In this document: piece after piece, positions 16,935 to 27,692 of the stretch
Layout: the number at the start of each line of letters is the position of its first letter
Numbering within the stretch: the first letter of the stretch is position 1
Source: an uncultured Verrucomicrobiaceae bacterium
Lineage (GTDB): Bacteria; Verrucomicrobiota; Verrucomicrobiia; Verrucomicrobiales; Verrucomicrobiaceae
DNA: 44,539 bases
Direction of reading: 5' to 3'
Assembly: GCA_937872615.1 (NCBI GenBank)
Contig: CALMTT010000618.1
Location: 1 to 44,539 of the forward strand
Program-made: the position numbers and the translations under genes
Notes under the pieces: generated by a model
The model's input: the letters and a program-made list of their open reading frames with translations, nothing else
The model's database searches: none
What the model was told of the DNA's origin: nothing

Positions 16935-17803
16935 GGGAATTTGGTGTTAAAGACGATGTCCCACTGACGGCGAGCCTCGGCCAGGTCGTTACGCAGGTCA
17001 GCGGAAACTGCGCTCTCTGCGTGATCGCGTGAGTTGATCACCGAGGCGAGCGCCCGCTCACGCTGACTAGCAGTTTTGACGGCGGGAATGTTGCCGGCGA
17101 TACCGTAAGGATCACGCATGGCGCGGCACTCGCGCCGAGCGAGGCTGCGCAAAATGTCCAACATGCAGTCCGCATAAGATTTCACCCCTTTGCAGACTTC
17201 CTCGTAGGCGAGCACCATCTCAATGTGAAACGATGAAAGCGGAATACGCGGCTCGCGACACTCACGCCAGAATTTCATAAGTTGGGCGACATAAATCATT
17301 TTGCTGCCACTCGCTGTGTTGGCTTCAGATAGATATGCGTCATAGAGACTGGGACTGGTTTGCATCCAAGCGCCAGAACCATCGGGAATCAGATAAACCG
17401 GCCACTTCTCCTTATACATGGAGTCAAAGACACCAGGCACAACATCCACGTGACGACCATCTGAAAAGGAAACGGCAATCGCGATACCGTCCTTGTAAAC
17501 GTTGCTGTTGGGATAGCGCTCCGCCAATGCCACTCGGACCTTTTCCAGGGCCGTGTCGGAATTGATGAGATTGTCGCCCCACGTAAAGACTGCCTTTCGG
17601 AAGACCGCCAGCAGGTCCGTATCGCTGAAGCCACGAATGGATGTGCCGCGGGCGAAGCTGCCGATGGCGAAACACTTGGAAACCTCGAACTCTGTTTCTA
17701 GTCGGGCGCGGATTGTGGCAAGATGCTGGCGCGCTGCTTGATTTTCTGATTCGAGTGGCTGAATCCGGCTGATGAGCAACTGGAATGATTCACTGATGTT
17801 CAT
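16928..17803 (-). CDS. CD-NTase (CBASS cyclic-oligonucleotide synthase)
   Basis: A 291-residue nucleotidyltransferase. The catalytic core shows the G-S motif FAIGSFARGT (45-54), the paired aspartates SDTDLL (D61, D63) and a third aspartate in RHVDVVPG (D120), which together bind the two metal ions. A helical C-terminal half (YVAQLMKFWRECREP, DILRSLARRECRAM) follows, as in the nucleotidyltransferase plus OAS1-C-like layout. Such enzymes sense phage infection and make cyclic di- or trinucleotides that trigger an effector, here the S-4TM protein in the overlapping next gene. No Cap2/Cap3 (E1/E2/JAB) or HORMA genes are nearby, so this is a minimal, type I-like CBASS. The SD GAGGTG (complement of 17809-17814) is well placed, and a promoter candidate lies about 40-65 bases upstream. 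Confidence 0.9.
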   Translation of the reverse strand: MNISESFQLLISRIQPLESENQAARQHLATIRARLETEFEVSKCFAIGSFARGTSIRGFSDTDLLAVFRKAVFTWGDNLINSDTALEKVRVALAERYPNSNVYKDGIAIAVSFSDGRHVDVVPGVFDSMYKEKWPVYLIPDGSGAWMQTSPSLYDAYLSEANTASGSKMIYVAQLMKFWRECREPRIPLSSFHIEMVLAYEEVCKGVKSYADCMLDILRSLARRECRAMRDPYGIAGNIPAVKTASQRERALASVINSRDHAESAVSADLRNDLAEARRQWDIVFNTKFPW

Positions 17804-17839
17804 TTGGACACCTCAGAATTGGCTGATTTTGTCTTCATG

Positions 17840-17868
17840 CACATAGTGTGTGCGGGATGGTATGACAA
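17840..17868 (-). promoter_or_regulatory. Candidate promoter of the CBASS-GHKL-SNF2-WYL operon
   Basis: On the minus strand, TTGTCA (complement of 17863-17868, five of six consensus bases) is followed after 17 bases by TATGTG (complement of 17840-17845, a weak -10). Transcription would start about 30 bases before the CD-NTase ATG. It is the only opening in front of the six-gene operon, which supports it by position. The remaining stretch to 18102 shows no convincing gene. Confidence 0.4.
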
Positions 17869-18102
17869 CCGCTGACAGGGGGCGACAGGAAAATGCAGAG
17901 AGTCTGCTCCAATTCCGCCGCCGCCGTGACCAACGCGCGGCTTCCGCATCAGACCGCAAGAGCGGCACGCTTCCGTCTGGCGGTTGTCGTCTTCGCTCCG
18001 GCTTCGAGGCTTCACTCAATTCGTTTCGCCCGCTACGCCATCCGCTCAAGCCTCCGCCTCCAGACCGAAGCGATTCTTGTCTTTCGCATCGGGCGCAGCA
18101 AA

Positions 18103-18693
18103 ATGTTGCCAGTGCAACCGAGCAAACTTGAAACTCTCGATGACCTCCTCGCGCAGGCGGAGCACTACGCCAATTATTCCATGCGTAACATGGGGCGGAT
18201 GCCGCCCACGGTTTTTCTGGTCGGTCCAGACGGGCCGCTCATGTTCATGCCGGAATCACTTCCCGACGATGGCGCAAAGGACGACTTCGCGACCAATGCC
18301 CGCCTCATGTGCATTGCGCACGCAGCGACATCCGTCGTCATGGCACTTGAAGCATGGGCCAAGTTCGCCACGCCCGGCGAAAAATGTGACGAAACGGAAG
18401 CACCGTCCGAGGCCCTGGATCGGCGTGAGATGATCGTGCTCATGGGCGAGTCCCACAGCGGCCAGAAACAGAAGTTCCTGCCCATCATCCGCAGCGGCAA
18501 CGGCAAGTTCTTCGGCTTTGGCGAATCCGAAGCGCCCACTATGGACGAAATGAAGGGCCGCTTCGCGCAATTGCTTCCGACGAAAGTTCCTGACGCCGCT
18601 ATGCGCGAACTCGCTCTGACTATGCTGAAAGTCAAAGGCGTTGGCCGTGCCACACCCGGCGCGATCCCACGCCTCCATCGGAGTCGCCGCTAG
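18103..18693 (+). CDS. Hypothetical protein, 196 residues, between the two divergent operons
   Basis: I do not recognise this family. From ATG 18103 (MLPVQPSKLETLDDLLAQAE) it encodes a soluble protein with a mixed strand/helix start (PTVFLVGPDGPLMFMPE), a helical middle (MCIAHAATSVVMALEAWAKF) and a strand-rich segment (REMIVLMGESHSGQKQKFL). The tail is basic (PRLHRSRR). The frame is open further upstream to 17893, but that extension is Arg/Ala/Ser-rich and not protein-like, so I use the inner start. It stands alone between the divergent CBASS operon and the HTH gene and could be a leftover of the mobile element or a regulator. The repeated pattern of hydrophobic strands near MGESHSG suggests an alpha/beta fold; no catalytic motif was found. 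Confidence 0.55.
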   Translation: MLPVQPSKLETLDDLLAQAEHYANYSMRNMGRMPPTVFLVGPDGPLMFMPESLPDDGAKDDFATNARLMCIAHAATSVVMALEAWAKFATPGEKCDETEAPSEALDRREMIVLMGESHSGQKQKFLPIIRSGNGKFFGFGESEAPTMDEMKGRFAQLLPTKVPDAAMRELALTMLKVKGVGRATPGAIPRLHRSRR

Positions 18694-18802
18694 TTTCCGG
18701 CTCTTAAACGACTCGCCACCCGGTTCTGCCAGTTCGGGGCGACATACACCGCTTTTCTCTGGTTCAATTGGACAGATCCCGTTAACTTTCGGCCGTCCTC
18801 GG

Positions 18803-18822
18803 ATTAGGCGAATTCGGTTAAT
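18803..18822. promoter_or_regulatory. 20-bp imperfect palindrome, candidate operator
   Basis: ATTA-NN-CGAATTCG-NN-TAAT (16 of 20 bases symmetric, including a perfect 8-bp core) ends 13 bases before the ATG of the HTH gene at 18836. The spacing and symmetry suit a dimeric DNA-binding protein, most simply the HTH protein itself repressing the large plus-strand operon. Another 6-bp palindrome (GTTAAC, 18781-18786) lies just upstream. The link to the HTH protein is inferred. Confidence 0.45.
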
Positions 18823-18835
18823 CGGAGCACAGCAC

Positions 18836-19027
18836 ATGAAAGAACGCTGGTTGTCGGTAGCGGAGATTGCCGCGCACTTGGGCGTCAATCCTGACACGAT
18901 CTACAAGTGGATAGCACGAAAGCAGTTGCCGGCACACAAAGTTGGGCGGCTGTGGAAATTCACGGCGAGCGAAGTGGACGCTTGGGTTCGGGCCGGTAAA
19001 GCTGCAGGAGACGATCACAATGATTAG
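18836..19027 (+). CDS. Excisionase/MerR-type HTH DNA-binding protein
   Basis: A 63-residue protein made almost entirely of a winged-helix HTH_17-type domain: WLSVAEIAAHLGVNPDTIYK, then WIARKQLPAHKVGRLWKF and a helix SEVDAWVRAG. This is the domain of phage excisionases and of small helix-turn-helix genes often placed at the head of restriction-modification and defence operons. ATG 18836 is chosen over upstream starts because the domain begins there and a GGAG precedes it. It lies directly behind a 20-bp palindrome and 134 bases before the giant helicase, so autoregulation of the operon is the simplest guess; a role in excision of a mobile element is the alternative. Confidence 0.8.
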   Translation: MKERWLSVAEIAAHLGVNPDTIYKWIARKQLPAHKVGRLWKFTASEVDAWVRAGKAAGDDHND

Positions 19028-19142
19028 GTCAATTGCACCAGGCAGCCTCCGCCGCCATCACACGAACAGGCAAGATGAACGCATCCTGCGAATGTTGGCT
19101 CCGCTACCGCCCAGGATTGCCGTGACGGATGTGAAGGAATAA
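19020..19142 (+). CDS. Possible 40-residue Arg-rich peptide
   Basis: ATG 19020 overlaps the HTH stop by eight bases and is preceded at good distance by AGGAG (19006-19010), better than the signal of the giant helicase itself. The product, [20 protein letters not shown] followed by [20 protein letters not shown], is basic and short. It could be a genuine small protein or only a coupling peptide that carries ribosomes towards the helicase start 19 bases further on. It has no recognised domain; a chance reading frame remains possible. Confidence 0.35.
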   Translation: MIRSIAPGSLRRHHTNRQDERILRMLAPLPPRIAVTDVKE

Positions 19143-19161
19143 TCAGCACGCCCAAACTCAC

Positions 19162-22100
19162 ATGAACGTATTCAACTTTCGCAATCAGATCATTGAGGAC
19201 TACAGCGGCTACGTTTCGAGCTTCATCTCCATTGCCCAGCCCCGACTTCGTGAGTTCGTTGACCGCTGCTTTCGGTCCGGTTCTCTTTGGCCCGATCCCC
19301 TGATTCAACTAAACCCGACCTTCAAGCCGGGCAAGACCGTGGCCGAGTTGGTGCAGGAAGGTGTGCTCGATTCCAGCTGCACTCAGGTTTTCCGCCGCGA
19401 GAAAACATCGGCGGTTGGCAGCGGAGAGGACCTGCTTTTTCACCAGCATCAGGAAGACGCGATTCGGAAAGCGAAGGAGGGACGGAACTATGTGCTGACG
19501 ACTGGCACAGGTTCCGGCAAGAGCCTCTCCTACATCGTCCCGATTGTAGATCACGTTCTGCGCAACGGCTCGGGGCGCGGCATCCAGGCAATCATCATCT
19601 ACCCGATGAATGCCCTGGCCAACAGCCAGTATGGGGAACTGGAAAAGTTTCTGAAGTTGGGATTTGCCGGCGGCAAAGGTCCGGTCACCTTCGAGCGCTA
19701 CACCGGACAGGAAGACGAAGAAACGCGCACGCGAATCATCGCCACGCCTCCTGACATCTTGCTGACGAATTACGTCATGCTGGAATTGATTCTTACCCGG
19801 CCGCGCGAGAAGAAACTCATCGCTTCCGCGAAAGGTTTGAAATTCCTGGTGCTTGACGAACTTCACACCTACCGCGGTCGCCAAGGAGCTGATGTGGCAT
19901 TGCTATTGCGCCGGGTGCGGGAATTACTCAATGCCGACGCGATGCAGTGCATTGGCACTTCCGCAACGTTGGCAGGGCGAGGTTCGTGGGAAGAGCAGTG
20001 CGCCGACGTCGCCCGGTTGGCCACCCGCCTGTTCGGGGATACCGTCGAAGCATCCGACATTATTGGTGAAACGCTGGAACGCGCTACCGCTCCCATTGAC
20101 GAGACCAGCGCCGCCGATGTCGCCGCCCTCAGCGCGGTGCTCGCGCCAGACGCCAGACATCTGCCGGAGACCTTTGAGCAACTCGCGGCTGATCCAGTTG
20201 CCCGCTGGGTTGAAGGAACTTTTGGCATCGTCCCGCGTGCTGGCCGGCTCGTCCGTTCGCCTTCCATCCCCCTGACCGGAAAGAATGGCGCCGCCGAGCG
20301 TCTTGCCAAACTTACTGGCGCGTCTCCCGATCGCTGCAAGGACGTGGTTGCAGAAACACTGCTCGCCGGAGCCACCCGCATCCGCCACCCGCGAACGGGA
20401 TTTCCTGTCTTCGCATTCCGTCTCCATCAATTCATCAGCCGTGGCGACACGCTCTACGCGACCGTTGAGTCGCCGGAACAGCGATACCTCACCATTCACG
20501 GCCAGATTTATTCGCCCGAGGACCGCAACAAAGTTTTGCTTCCGCTTTGCTTCTGCCGCGAGTGCGGGCAGGAATATTACTCGGTGTATCTCGCCAAAGA
20601 CCCACAGACCGGCGAGCAGAGATTTCTCAGTCGCGAGGCTCACGAACGCACTGAAGTCGTAGGCCAGCAGCAGGGCCTGCTTTATATCAATCCGCAGAAG
20701 CCGTGGCCGCGCGATACTGAAATGGAGACGCAGCTTGCCTGGCTGCCCACGGACTGGGTTGAAGAGCGCAACGGCAAACGGCAGGTCATCGCCTCTCGCC
20801 GCGAACGGATGCCGCGACACTACATGGTGAAATCGGACGGCTCAATCGGAGCGGACGGCTTGGATGTCGCGTTCATCCCGGTGCCCTTCATGTTCTGCCT
20901 GGGCTGCGGTGTGTCGCACACGGCGCGTCAGCGTTCTGACTTCTCCAAGCTCGGCACGCTCGGCTCGGAAGGCCGGAGCACCGCGACCACCATTCTCACC
21001 ACTTCGGCTGTGGCTGGCCTTCAACGCGAGGAGACGATCAAGCCCGAAGCGCGCAAGCTGCTCAGTTTCACCGACAATCGTCAGGATGCTTCACTGCAAT
21101 CCGGGCACCTCAACGATTTCATTGAGGTCGGACTTCTCCGGGGCGCGATTTACAAAGCTGCCGTGGCCGCTGGTGCCGACGGCCTGCGGGACGACACGAT
21201 CAGCCAGAAAGTCACGGCGGCTCTCGGCCTGCGGTTCGAGGATTACGCCAAAGACCCAACCATCAAATACGGCCGGGACAAGGTGGAAAACGTCCTGCGG
21301 GATGTCGTGGGTTACCGCGTCTATCGCGATCTGCGTCGTGGTTGGCGCGTCAACGCGCCGAACCTGGAGCAATGCGGCCTCATTGAAATTGACTACGCTG
21401 AACTCGATGCCGTTTCCGGCGACGCCGCTTTGTGGACCGCGCTGCATCCATTGCTTGGCAATGCGAGCGCCGAGACGCGCAAGGTCATCTGCCGAACCCT
21501 CCTCGATTTCATCCGGCGCGATCTCTGCACCGAGGTGGACTACCTCGATCGTGACACTCAGGATCGCATCAAGCGCAACAGCTTTAATGAGCTTCGCGAT
21601 CCGTGGGCGTTCGATCCAGTCGAGAAACTCGACCAGCGGAAACTGGCGTTTCCATGCTCGAAATTGGAGGACACTTCGGAGCTTGAGGCTTCGTATATTT
21701 CCGCTCTCGGCGGGTTCGGCCTGTTTCTGCGTTCCGCGAATACTTTTCCCGGCCAGTCCAAGCCCGATGTGGCCACCACCAAAGACCTCATCTGTGCGCT
21801 GTTCGAGGGACTGCGGCAGGCGAACATCGTCCGCGAGTGTGTTCCGAAAGGCGAACGTGCGCCAGTGCCCGGCTATCGTATCAACTCCGGCGCCCTCATC
21901 TGGCGCGCGGGCGATGGCACCAAGGCTTACCACGACCGCATTCGCATGCCCACCGCTTCGGCCACTGGCAACACGCCCAACCGATTCTTCGTCGAATTAT
22001 TTCGCTCACGCATTCAGCAATTGCGCGGTGTCTCTTCGCGTGAGCATACGGCGCAGGTGCCGAGTCAGCTTCGGGTCCAACGTGAGAACGACTTTCGCGC

Positions 22101-24870
22101 AGCCAAGTTGCCCATTCTGTTCTGTTCGCCGACGATGGAACTTGGCATCGACATCAAGGATTTGAACGCAGTCAATCTGCGCAACGTCCCGCCCACGCCG
22201 GCCAATTACGCGCAGCGCAGCGGTCGCGCCGGTCGCAGCGGGCAACCCGCCTTGGTGTTCACCTACTGCTCATTCGGCAGCCCTCACGACCAATACTTTT
22301 TCAAGCATCCGGAGTTGATGGTTTCCGGTCAGGTGCAAACGCCGCGCCTTGATGTAGCAAACGAAGACCTCATCCGGTCCCACATCCACGCCGTCTGGCT
22401 GCGCGAAGCCGATCTCGATCTCGGTAATACACCCGGCGACCTCATCACACTCGGCGGTGAACCGCCCTCGCTGGAGTTACTCCCGGACGTGAAGGACAAA
22501 GTCCGCAGCCACGCTGCCGCCGCGCAGGCGCGTGTTCGCGCCAAGGAACTCCTTGATGCGCTCAGCCCGTATCTTGCCAGCGCCCCGTGGTATTCCGAAG
22601 GTTGGCTCGACGAAGTGTTGCGTGGCGTCCCGCACGCCTTTGAGGCTGCGCTCGAACGCTGGCGCTTTCTCTACCGCACGGCGCGCAATCAAGCTGACGA
22701 ACAAAATCGCATCATTCTGGATCATTCCCGTCCGCAGGATCACGAAAACGCGAAGCGCCTCCGCCAGGAGGCGGAAGCCCAGCTCAAGCTCCTCACCGAC
22801 AAACAGAGCGTCGTTCAGTCGGATTTCTACAGCTATCGCTACTTTGCCAGCGAAGGCTTCCTGCCCGGCTACAACTTCCCGCGCCTTCCACTGTCCGCCT
22901 TCATTCCCGGACGGCGCACCGCGCAGGAGGCCGAAGAGTTTATCTCCCGCCCGCGCTTCCTCGCCATTTCCGAGTTTGGTCCGGGCGCGCTGATCTACCA
23001 CGAGGGCGCACGTTACCAGGTCACTCGCGTGATGATGCCGATTCAGGAAGGTGCCACCGGCGACCTGCCAACCTCGAAACTCATCGTGTGCAGCGCCTGT
23101 GGCTACCTCCACCCCGTGCTGACCGAGCCCGGTCCATCCAACTGTGAGCGGTGCAAGCAGGCGTTCGAGGCAAAGGACATTTGGAGCAACATGTTCCGGC
23201 AACAAAACGTTGTCACCCGGCGGCGCGAACGCATCAACTGCGACGAGGAAGAGCGCCTGCGTCTCGGTTACGAAGTCAAAACCGGCGTGCGCTTCGCCGA
23301 GCGCGATGGCCGCCCGCTTTTTCGCACGGCCCGCCTGCTCATCGGCGGCAAACAATTTGCCGAATTACAATATGGCGACGCCGCCGAATTGTGGCGCGTG
23401 AATCTTGGTTGGTCCCGCCGGGAGAACAAGGAAGACCGCGGGTTCTGGCTTGATGTCGAGCAGCGGCGCTGGACTAAACGCGCCATCGACCCGGACGACG
23501 AGGACGAAAACGGCGGCAAAGCGCCCGCCCGCGTCCAGAAAGTCATTCCCTATGTCAAAGACCGTCGCAACAGCTTGGTTGTTGCGCTGGCTGACGAGTG
23601 GGATTTGAACGTGATGGCTTCGCTGGAAGCTTCGCTCAAACGCGCCATTCAGATCGAATATCAGCTCGAAGATGCCGAACTCGCGACCGAGGCGCTTCCG
23701 ACGCGGCAGAAACGCCGCCATCTACTCTTCTTTGAAGCGTCCGAAGGCGGCGCGGGTGTGTTGCGGCAGTTGGTGGAAGACCCCGGAGCCTGGGTGCGCG
23801 TAGCCCGCACTGCACTCGCGCTTTGTCACTTTGATCCCGACACCGGTGCCGACCTCGGCAAGGCGGAACACGCAGCGGAGAAATGTCAGGCTGCCTGTTA
23901 CGACTGTCTGCTCAGTTACTTCAATCAGCCCGATCACGAGTCGTTGGACCGACACTGCGTTAAAGACCTGCTGCAACAAATCATGGCGGGCACGATGGAG
24001 CCGTCTCCGGTCGAAATTCCCCGCGCCGAGCATCTCGCGCAATTGAAGCGTCTCTGCGACTCCGGCCTCGAAAAGCAGTTCCTCGACTTTCTGGATCAGC
24101 ACAACCTGCGGCTGCCCGAACGCGCCCAGCACTATTACGAGCAGTTCGGCACGCGCCCCGATTTCAGTTACACGGGCGAGAACCCGGCATTCATCTATGT
24201 GGATGGACCGCCGCACGACTTCCCGGAGCGCCAGACCCGTGACACCACACAGAACGCCACGCTCAAGGCAGAAGGCATCACCGTCATTCGATTCCATCAC
24301 GCCACAGATTGGGCATCGGTTGTTGCCCAGTATCCGAGCGTCTTCGGGAAACCTGTTACCCAACACCGGCTGGATTTCGAAGCGGCGGTTTTCTTGCTCC
24401 GGTTCGACAAGCCCGGACACGCAGCATTTACCGATGCCGACAAAGCCACCTGCCGCGCAGAGGCAGAAGCGGCCTTGGGCAAGTTGTTGAAGGACCACTG
24501 CGCGATTTCCGATGCGGTCCTTTCCCTCCGTTTTGCCGGCGACGGCCATTCTTCATACTGGGTCGAGTTTACGGTCATCGCTGGTGTGATTGCGGCGACC
24601 CCCTATGTTCTCCATCTGCTCGGTAACTGTTTGAATGCGGCGGGAAACATTGCAGCCCATCTTTCCGTGGGGATGTCCTTGGCCGGCGGTTGGCTCAAAA
24701 CCGCCGCGTGGCGACTCACGCCCCAGCCCCAACCAGCCAATGCCCCAGCTATGCCGAAGCCGGGTTGTTTCGGCAATCCAGATGTGCTCGACCGGCGCAC
24801 CAAGCTTTGCCGGGATTGCTGGGTGCGTCCGGACTGCGAGAAAGCTATCGCGGCAGGAGGCAGCCAATGA
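19162..24870 (+). CDS. Giant YprA/DruE-like DEAD helicase with DUF1998
   Basis: A 1902-residue protein. An SF2 helicase core has motif I GTGSGKS (115-121), motif II DELH (232-235), motif [10 protein letters not shown], and motif [12 protein letters not shown] (1018-1027). Zinc-binding Cys pairs follow at CRECG and CSACG/CERC. The DUF1998 domain shows EASEGGAG (1525 on) and the Cys cluster C1575, C1579, C1582 (CQAACYDC). Next is a Vsr/DUF559-like nuclease fold with RPDF (D1667) and IYVDG (D1681) plus [13 protein letters not shown], in which the usual glutamate (IEVDG) is replaced by Tyr. Length and order match DruE (Druantia) and other YprA-family giants more than DISARM DrmA. It would act as an ATP-driven helicase/translocase and motor of the system. 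Its stop overlaps the next ATG. Confidence 0.85.
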   Translation: MNVFNFRNQIIEDYSGYVSSFISIAQPRLREFVDRCFRSGSLWPDPLIQLNPTFKPGKTVAELVQEGVLDSSCTQVFRREKTSAVGSGEDLLFHQHQEDAIRKAKEGRNYVLTTGTGSGKSLSYIVPIVDHVLRNGSGRGIQAIIIYPMNALANSQYGELEKFLKLGFAGGKGPVTFERYTGQEDEETRTRIIATPPDILLTNYVMLELILTRPREKKLIASAKGLKFLVLDELHTYRGRQGADVALLLRRVRELLNADAMQCIGTSATLAGRGSWEEQCADVARLATRLFGDTVEASDIIGETLERATAPIDETSAADVAALSAVLAPDARHLPETFEQLAADPVARWVEGTFGIVPRAGRLVRSPSIPLTGKNGAAERLAKLTGASPDRCKDVVAETLLAGATRIRHPRTGFPVFAFRLHQFISRGDTLYATVESPEQRYLTIHGQIYSPEDRNKVLLPLCFCRECGQEYYSVYLAKDPQTGEQRFLSREAHERTEVVGQQQGLLYINPQKPWPRDTEMETQLAWLPTDWVEERNGKRQVIASRRERMPRHYMVKSDGSIGADGLDVAFIPVPFMFCLGCGVSHTARQRSDFSKLGTLGSEGRSTATTILTTSAVAGLQREETIKPEARKLLSFTDNRQDASLQSGHLNDFIEVGLLRGAIYKAAVAAGADGLRDDTISQKVTAALGLRFEDYAKDPTIKYGRDKVENVLRDVVGYRVYRDLRRGWRVNAPNLEQCGLIEIDYAELDAVSGDAALWTALHPLLGNASAETRKVICRTLLDFIRRDLCTEVDYLDRDTQDRIKRNSFNELRDPWAFDPVEKLDQRKLAFPCSKLEDTSELEASYISALGGFGLFLRSANTFPGQSKPDVATTKDLICALFEGLRQANIVRECVPKGERAPVPGYRINSGALIWRAGDGTKAYHDRIRMPTASATGNTPNRFFVELFRSRIQQLRGVSSREHTAQVPSQLRVQRENDFRAAKLPILFCSPTMELGIDIKDLNAVNLRNVPPTPANYAQRSGRAGRSGQPALVFTYCSFGSPHDQYFFKHPELMVSGQVQTPRLDVANEDLIRSHIHAVWLREADLDLGNTPGDLITLGGEPPSLELLPDVKDKVRSHAAAAQARVRAKELLDALSPYLASAPWYSEGWLDEVLRGVPHAFEAALERWRFLYRTARNQADEQNRIILDHSRPQDHENAKRLRQEAEAQLKLLTDKQSVVQSDFYSYRYFASEGFLPGYNFPRLPLSAFIPGRRTAQEAEEFISRPRFLAISEFGPGALIYHEGARYQVTRVMMPIQEGATGDLPTSKLIVCSACGYLHPVLTEPGPSNCERCKQAFEAKDIWSNMFRQQNVVTRRRERINCDEEERLRLGYEVKTGVRFAERDGRPLFRTARLLIGGKQFAELQYGDAAELWRVNLGWSRRENKEDRGFWLDVEQRRWTKRAIDPDDEDENGGKAPARVQKVIPYVKDRRNSLVVALADEWDLNVMASLEASLKRAIQIEYQLEDAELATEALPTRQKRRHLLFFEASEGGAGVLRQLVEDPGAWVRVARTALALCHFDPDTGADLGKAEHAAEKCQAACYDCLLSYFNQPDHESLDRHCVKDLLQQIMAGTMEPSPVEIPRAEHLAQLKRLCDSGLEKQFLDFLDQHNLRLPERAQHYYEQFGTRPDFSYTGENPAFIYVDGPPHDFPERQTRDTTQNATLKAEGITVIRFHHATDWASVVAQYPSVFGKPVTQHRLDFEAAVFLLRFDKPGHAAFTDADKATCRAEAEAALGKLLKDHCAISDAVLSLRFAGDGHSSYWVEFTVIAGVIAATPYVLHLLGNCLNAAGNIAAHLSVGMSLAGGWLKTAAWRLTPQPQPANAPAMPKPGCFGNPDVLDRRTKLCRDCWVRPDCEKAIAAGGSQ

Positions 24871-27692
24871 GCTACGCTCCGGGCACTCTCGTCAAGGCGC
24901 GCGGGCGAGAATGGGTTGTCTTGCCGGAATCAGAGGACGATTTCCTCGTCGTTCGCCCGCTCGGCGGCACGATTCAAGAAACCGCCGGCATCCATTCCGT
25001 GCTGGAGTCCGTCACCCCGGCCACGTTTGCTCCACCGGCTCAAAACGATCTCGGTGATTTCGTCTCGTGCCGTCTGTTGCGTGATGCGGTGCGTTTCGGT
25101 TTCCGCTCCAGTGCCGGACCATTTCGATCTTTCGGTCGGCTCGCGGTGCAGCCACGACCGTATCAGCTCGTGCCGCTGCTCATGGCGCTCAAACTCGATC
25201 CCATCCGGCTGCTCATCGCGGACGATGTCGGCATCGGCAAGACCATCGAGGCGTGTCTGGTTGCGCGCGAAATGCTCGACCGTGGCGAGATCACCCGGCT
25301 CTGCGTGCTCTGTCCACCCCATCTTGCCGAACAGTGGCAAAAGGAACTCGCGACCAAATTCAACATCGCGGTTGAACTGGTGCTTTCAAGCACGGCACGC
25401 CGTCTCGAAAAAAATCTTCGTTCCGATCAATCCATCTTCGACGCGCATCCGTTCGTGGTCGTCTCGATGGACTTCATCAAGGCCGACCGACGACGCCATG
25501 ATTTTCTCCGCACCTGCCCGGATTTCGTCATCGTGGATGAAGCCCACACGTGCGCGTCGTCGGCTGAGGGACGTGGCGCTGCTCATCAGCGGCACGAACT
25601 GCTGGCGAAGCTCGCTGAAAAACCGGAGCGCCATCTTGTGCTCGTCACCGCCACGCCGCACAGTGGCAACGAAGGCGCGTTTCGTTCCTTGCTCGCACTG
25701 CTCACGCCCGACTTCAACAATTTGCCGGATGACCTGAGCGGCCCGGACAAGGCGGTCCACCGCCGCCGGCTCGCCGCACATCTGGTCCAGCGCCGCCGGG
25801 CCGATCTGCGCCACTTTCTTCAACGCGACACGCCGTTTCCCGAGCGCAAGGACACCGAAGCGCACTACGAACTCAGCCCCGCTTACAAGGCGCTCTTCGA
25901 GAAGGTGCTCGACTACGCGCGCGAGACTGTCACCGACGCTTCCGGCGGCGCGCTTCATCAACGCGTTCGGTGGTGGTCTGCGTTATCACTCCTTCGCGCG
26001 ATGGCCAGCAGCCCCGCTGCGGCTGCTGCAACACTGACGGAACGTTCCAACGTGCTTGAAGCGAGCGATGCAACGTCCGCCGACGAACTCGGACGCAAGT
26101 CTGTCCTCGATGTTACCGAAGACCTGGGCGACGAAGCCTCGGATGTAGTGCCGGGAGCTGACCCCGAAGCCGAGGGCGACAATCCCGTTCGCCGCCGTCT
26201 GCTCGCCTTCGCCAGAGACGCGAAAAAACTGTATGGCGATGAAGACCATAAACTCACCAAGCTGCTGCCCCGCCTTCAGTCACTCCTGAACGATGGCTTC
26301 AAGCCGATCATCTTCTGCCGCTTCATCCAGACGGCGGAATACGTCGCGGCGGAGTTGCGCGCCCGGCTGAAAAAGGTGGAGGTCACTTGCATCACCAGCC
26401 AGCTCCCGCCGGAGGAGCGCGCCGCCCGGATCGAGACTCTGGGCAGCGACGGCAGCAGCGCCCGCATTCTTGTCTGCACCGACTGCCTCAGTGAAGGCAT
26501 CAACCTTCAGGAAAAGTTCGACGCCGTGGTTCACTACGATCTCTCGTGGAATCCGACCCGTCACGAGCAACGCGATGGCCGCGTGGACCGCTTCGGCCAG
26601 ACCAACGAGAAAAAGGAAGTCCGCGTCCTGACCTACTACGGCACGGACAATCAGATTGACGGAATCGTCCTCGATGTCCTGCTGCGCAAACATCAGAAGA
26701 TTCGCAATGCACTTGGTGTCTCCGTGCCGATGCCCGTGGACAGTGAGCAGGTTGTCAAAGCCGTGTTCGAGGGTCTGCTGCTGCGCGGCCAGACGGGCAA
26801 ACAATCCGACGCCATTCTGCCGGGATTCGATGAATACTTCCGCCCGCAGAAACAGCAACTCCACGAGCAATGGCAAGCCGTAGCGGATCGCGAAGAGAGA
26901 TCGCGCAAATCAATGTTTAGGCAGGAGACGATCAAGTTTGAAGAAGTCGGCGCGGAGTTGGCTGCCGCCGAGCACGCGATCGGTTCGCCGGCGGAAATCT
27001 CCAATTTCTTCCGCTCGACGCTCACACTCTCCGGCGCAGTGGTGAATGAGGAAGCCATCCTCAAGACCGACCTTGCGGGCCTCAAGCCCGCCGTCCGCGA
27101 AGCTCTCGGCGGGGTCACGCGTCTCGAAGTAGCGTTCGAGCCGGTCGCCGTCAAGCATGTGGCTGTGCTTCATCGCACGCATCCACTCGTCGAAGGACTT
27201 GCCACCTATGTGTTGAACTCGGCGCTCGATCCGCTGCTCGGCGGACTCGCGCGGCGCGCGGGCGTCATGCGTTCGAAAGCCGTGACCACGCGCACCGTGC
27301 TGATGCTCCTGAGGCTTCGCTTTCACATCGTCACCACGACCCGCGAAGGCGAGCGTCACTTGCTCGCTGAAGATGCTCTGCTCACGGCCTTCACCGACGA
27401 TCCCGCCTCGCCGCAATGGTTGCCCGAAGCGGACGCGGAAAAGCTCATCGGCTTGAAGCCGGACGCCAACGTCCCGCCGGACATCGCCGTTCATCAGCTT
27501 GTTTCGGTTACGGACCATTTACCCGGCATGATTCCGAAGCTCGACGAGTTCGCCCGCCTCCGGGGACAGCAACTCCTCGAAGCCCACCGCCGCGTCCGCA
27601 GTGCCGCTGGCGCGAAGGGAAGCTACCGCATTGATCACAGCCCGCCGGACGTGCTCGGCATCTACATCTTCCTTCCGGTTGCCAAGCTATGA
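24867..27692 (+). CDS. DrmD-like SNF2 helicase
   Basis: A 941-residue SNF2-family ATPase: motif I DDVGIGKT (119-126), DEAH (224-227), ATPHSG (motif III region), and second RecA domain with [12 protein letters not shown] and [10 protein letters not shown] (569-578). It resembles DrmD of class 1 DISARM in size, motifs and its place directly before an adenine methylase gene. The start at 24867 is set by an AGGAGG about seven bases before it and by the ATGA overlap with the giant helicase. An upstream in-frame start at 24690 would lie inside the helicase gene and its translation is Pro/Ala-rich. In the DISARM model this protein and the helicase act on DNA lacking host methylation; that role is inferred here. 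Confidence 0.8.
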   Translation: MSYAPGTLVKARGREWVVLPESEDDFLVVRPLGGTIQETAGIHSVLESVTPATFAPPAQNDLGDFVSCRLLRDAVRFGFRSSAGPFRSFGRLAVQPRPYQLVPLLMALKLDPIRLLIADDVGIGKTIEACLVAREMLDRGEITRLCVLCPPHLAEQWQKELATKFNIAVELVLSSTARRLEKNLRSDQSIFDAHPFVVVSMDFIKADRRRHDFLRTCPDFVIVDEAHTCASSAEGRGAAHQRHELLAKLAEKPERHLVLVTATPHSGNEGAFRSLLALLTPDFNNLPDDLSGPDKAVHRRRLAAHLVQRRRADLRHFLQRDTPFPERKDTEAHYELSPAYKALFEKVLDYARETVTDASGGALHQRVRWWSALSLLRAMASSPAAAAATLTERSNVLEASDATSADELGRKSVLDVTEDLGDEASDVVPGADPEAEGDNPVRRRLLAFARDAKKLYGDEDHKLTKLLPRLQSLLNDGFKPIIFCRFIQTAEYVAAELRARLKKVEVTCITSQLPPEERAARIETLGSDGSSARILVCTDCLSEGINLQEKFDAVVHYDLSWNPTRHEQRDGRVDRFGQTNEKKEVRVLTYYGTDNQIDGIVLDVLLRKHQKIRNALGVSVPMPVDSEQVVKAVFEGLLLRGQTGKQSDAILPGFDEYFRPQKQQLHEQWQAVADREERSRKSMFRQETIKFEEVGAELAAAEHAIGSPAEISNFFRSTLTLSGAVVNEEAILKTDLAGLKPAVREALGGVTRLEVAFEPVAVKHVAVLHRTHPLVEGLATYVLNSALDPLLGGLARRAGVMRSKAVTTRTVLMLLRLRFHIVTTTREGERHLLAEDALLTAFTDDPASPQWLPEADAEKLIGLKPDANVPPDIAVHQLVSVTDHLPGMIPKLDEFARLRGQQLLEAHRRVRSAAGAKGSYRIDHSPPDVLGIYIFLPVAKL

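Noticed and set aside
20864-22165. 433-residue plus frame inside the giant helicase
   Set aside because: Ser/Arg/Pro-rich translation in a shifted frame of a clear helicase gene; a shadow.
24690-24866. Upstream extension of the SNF2 gene, and a similar one at 31924-31998 for the SMC-like gene
   Set aside because: Both lie inside the previous gene and give non-protein-like translation, while the inner starts are coupled through ATGA; the SNF2 one also has a good RBS.
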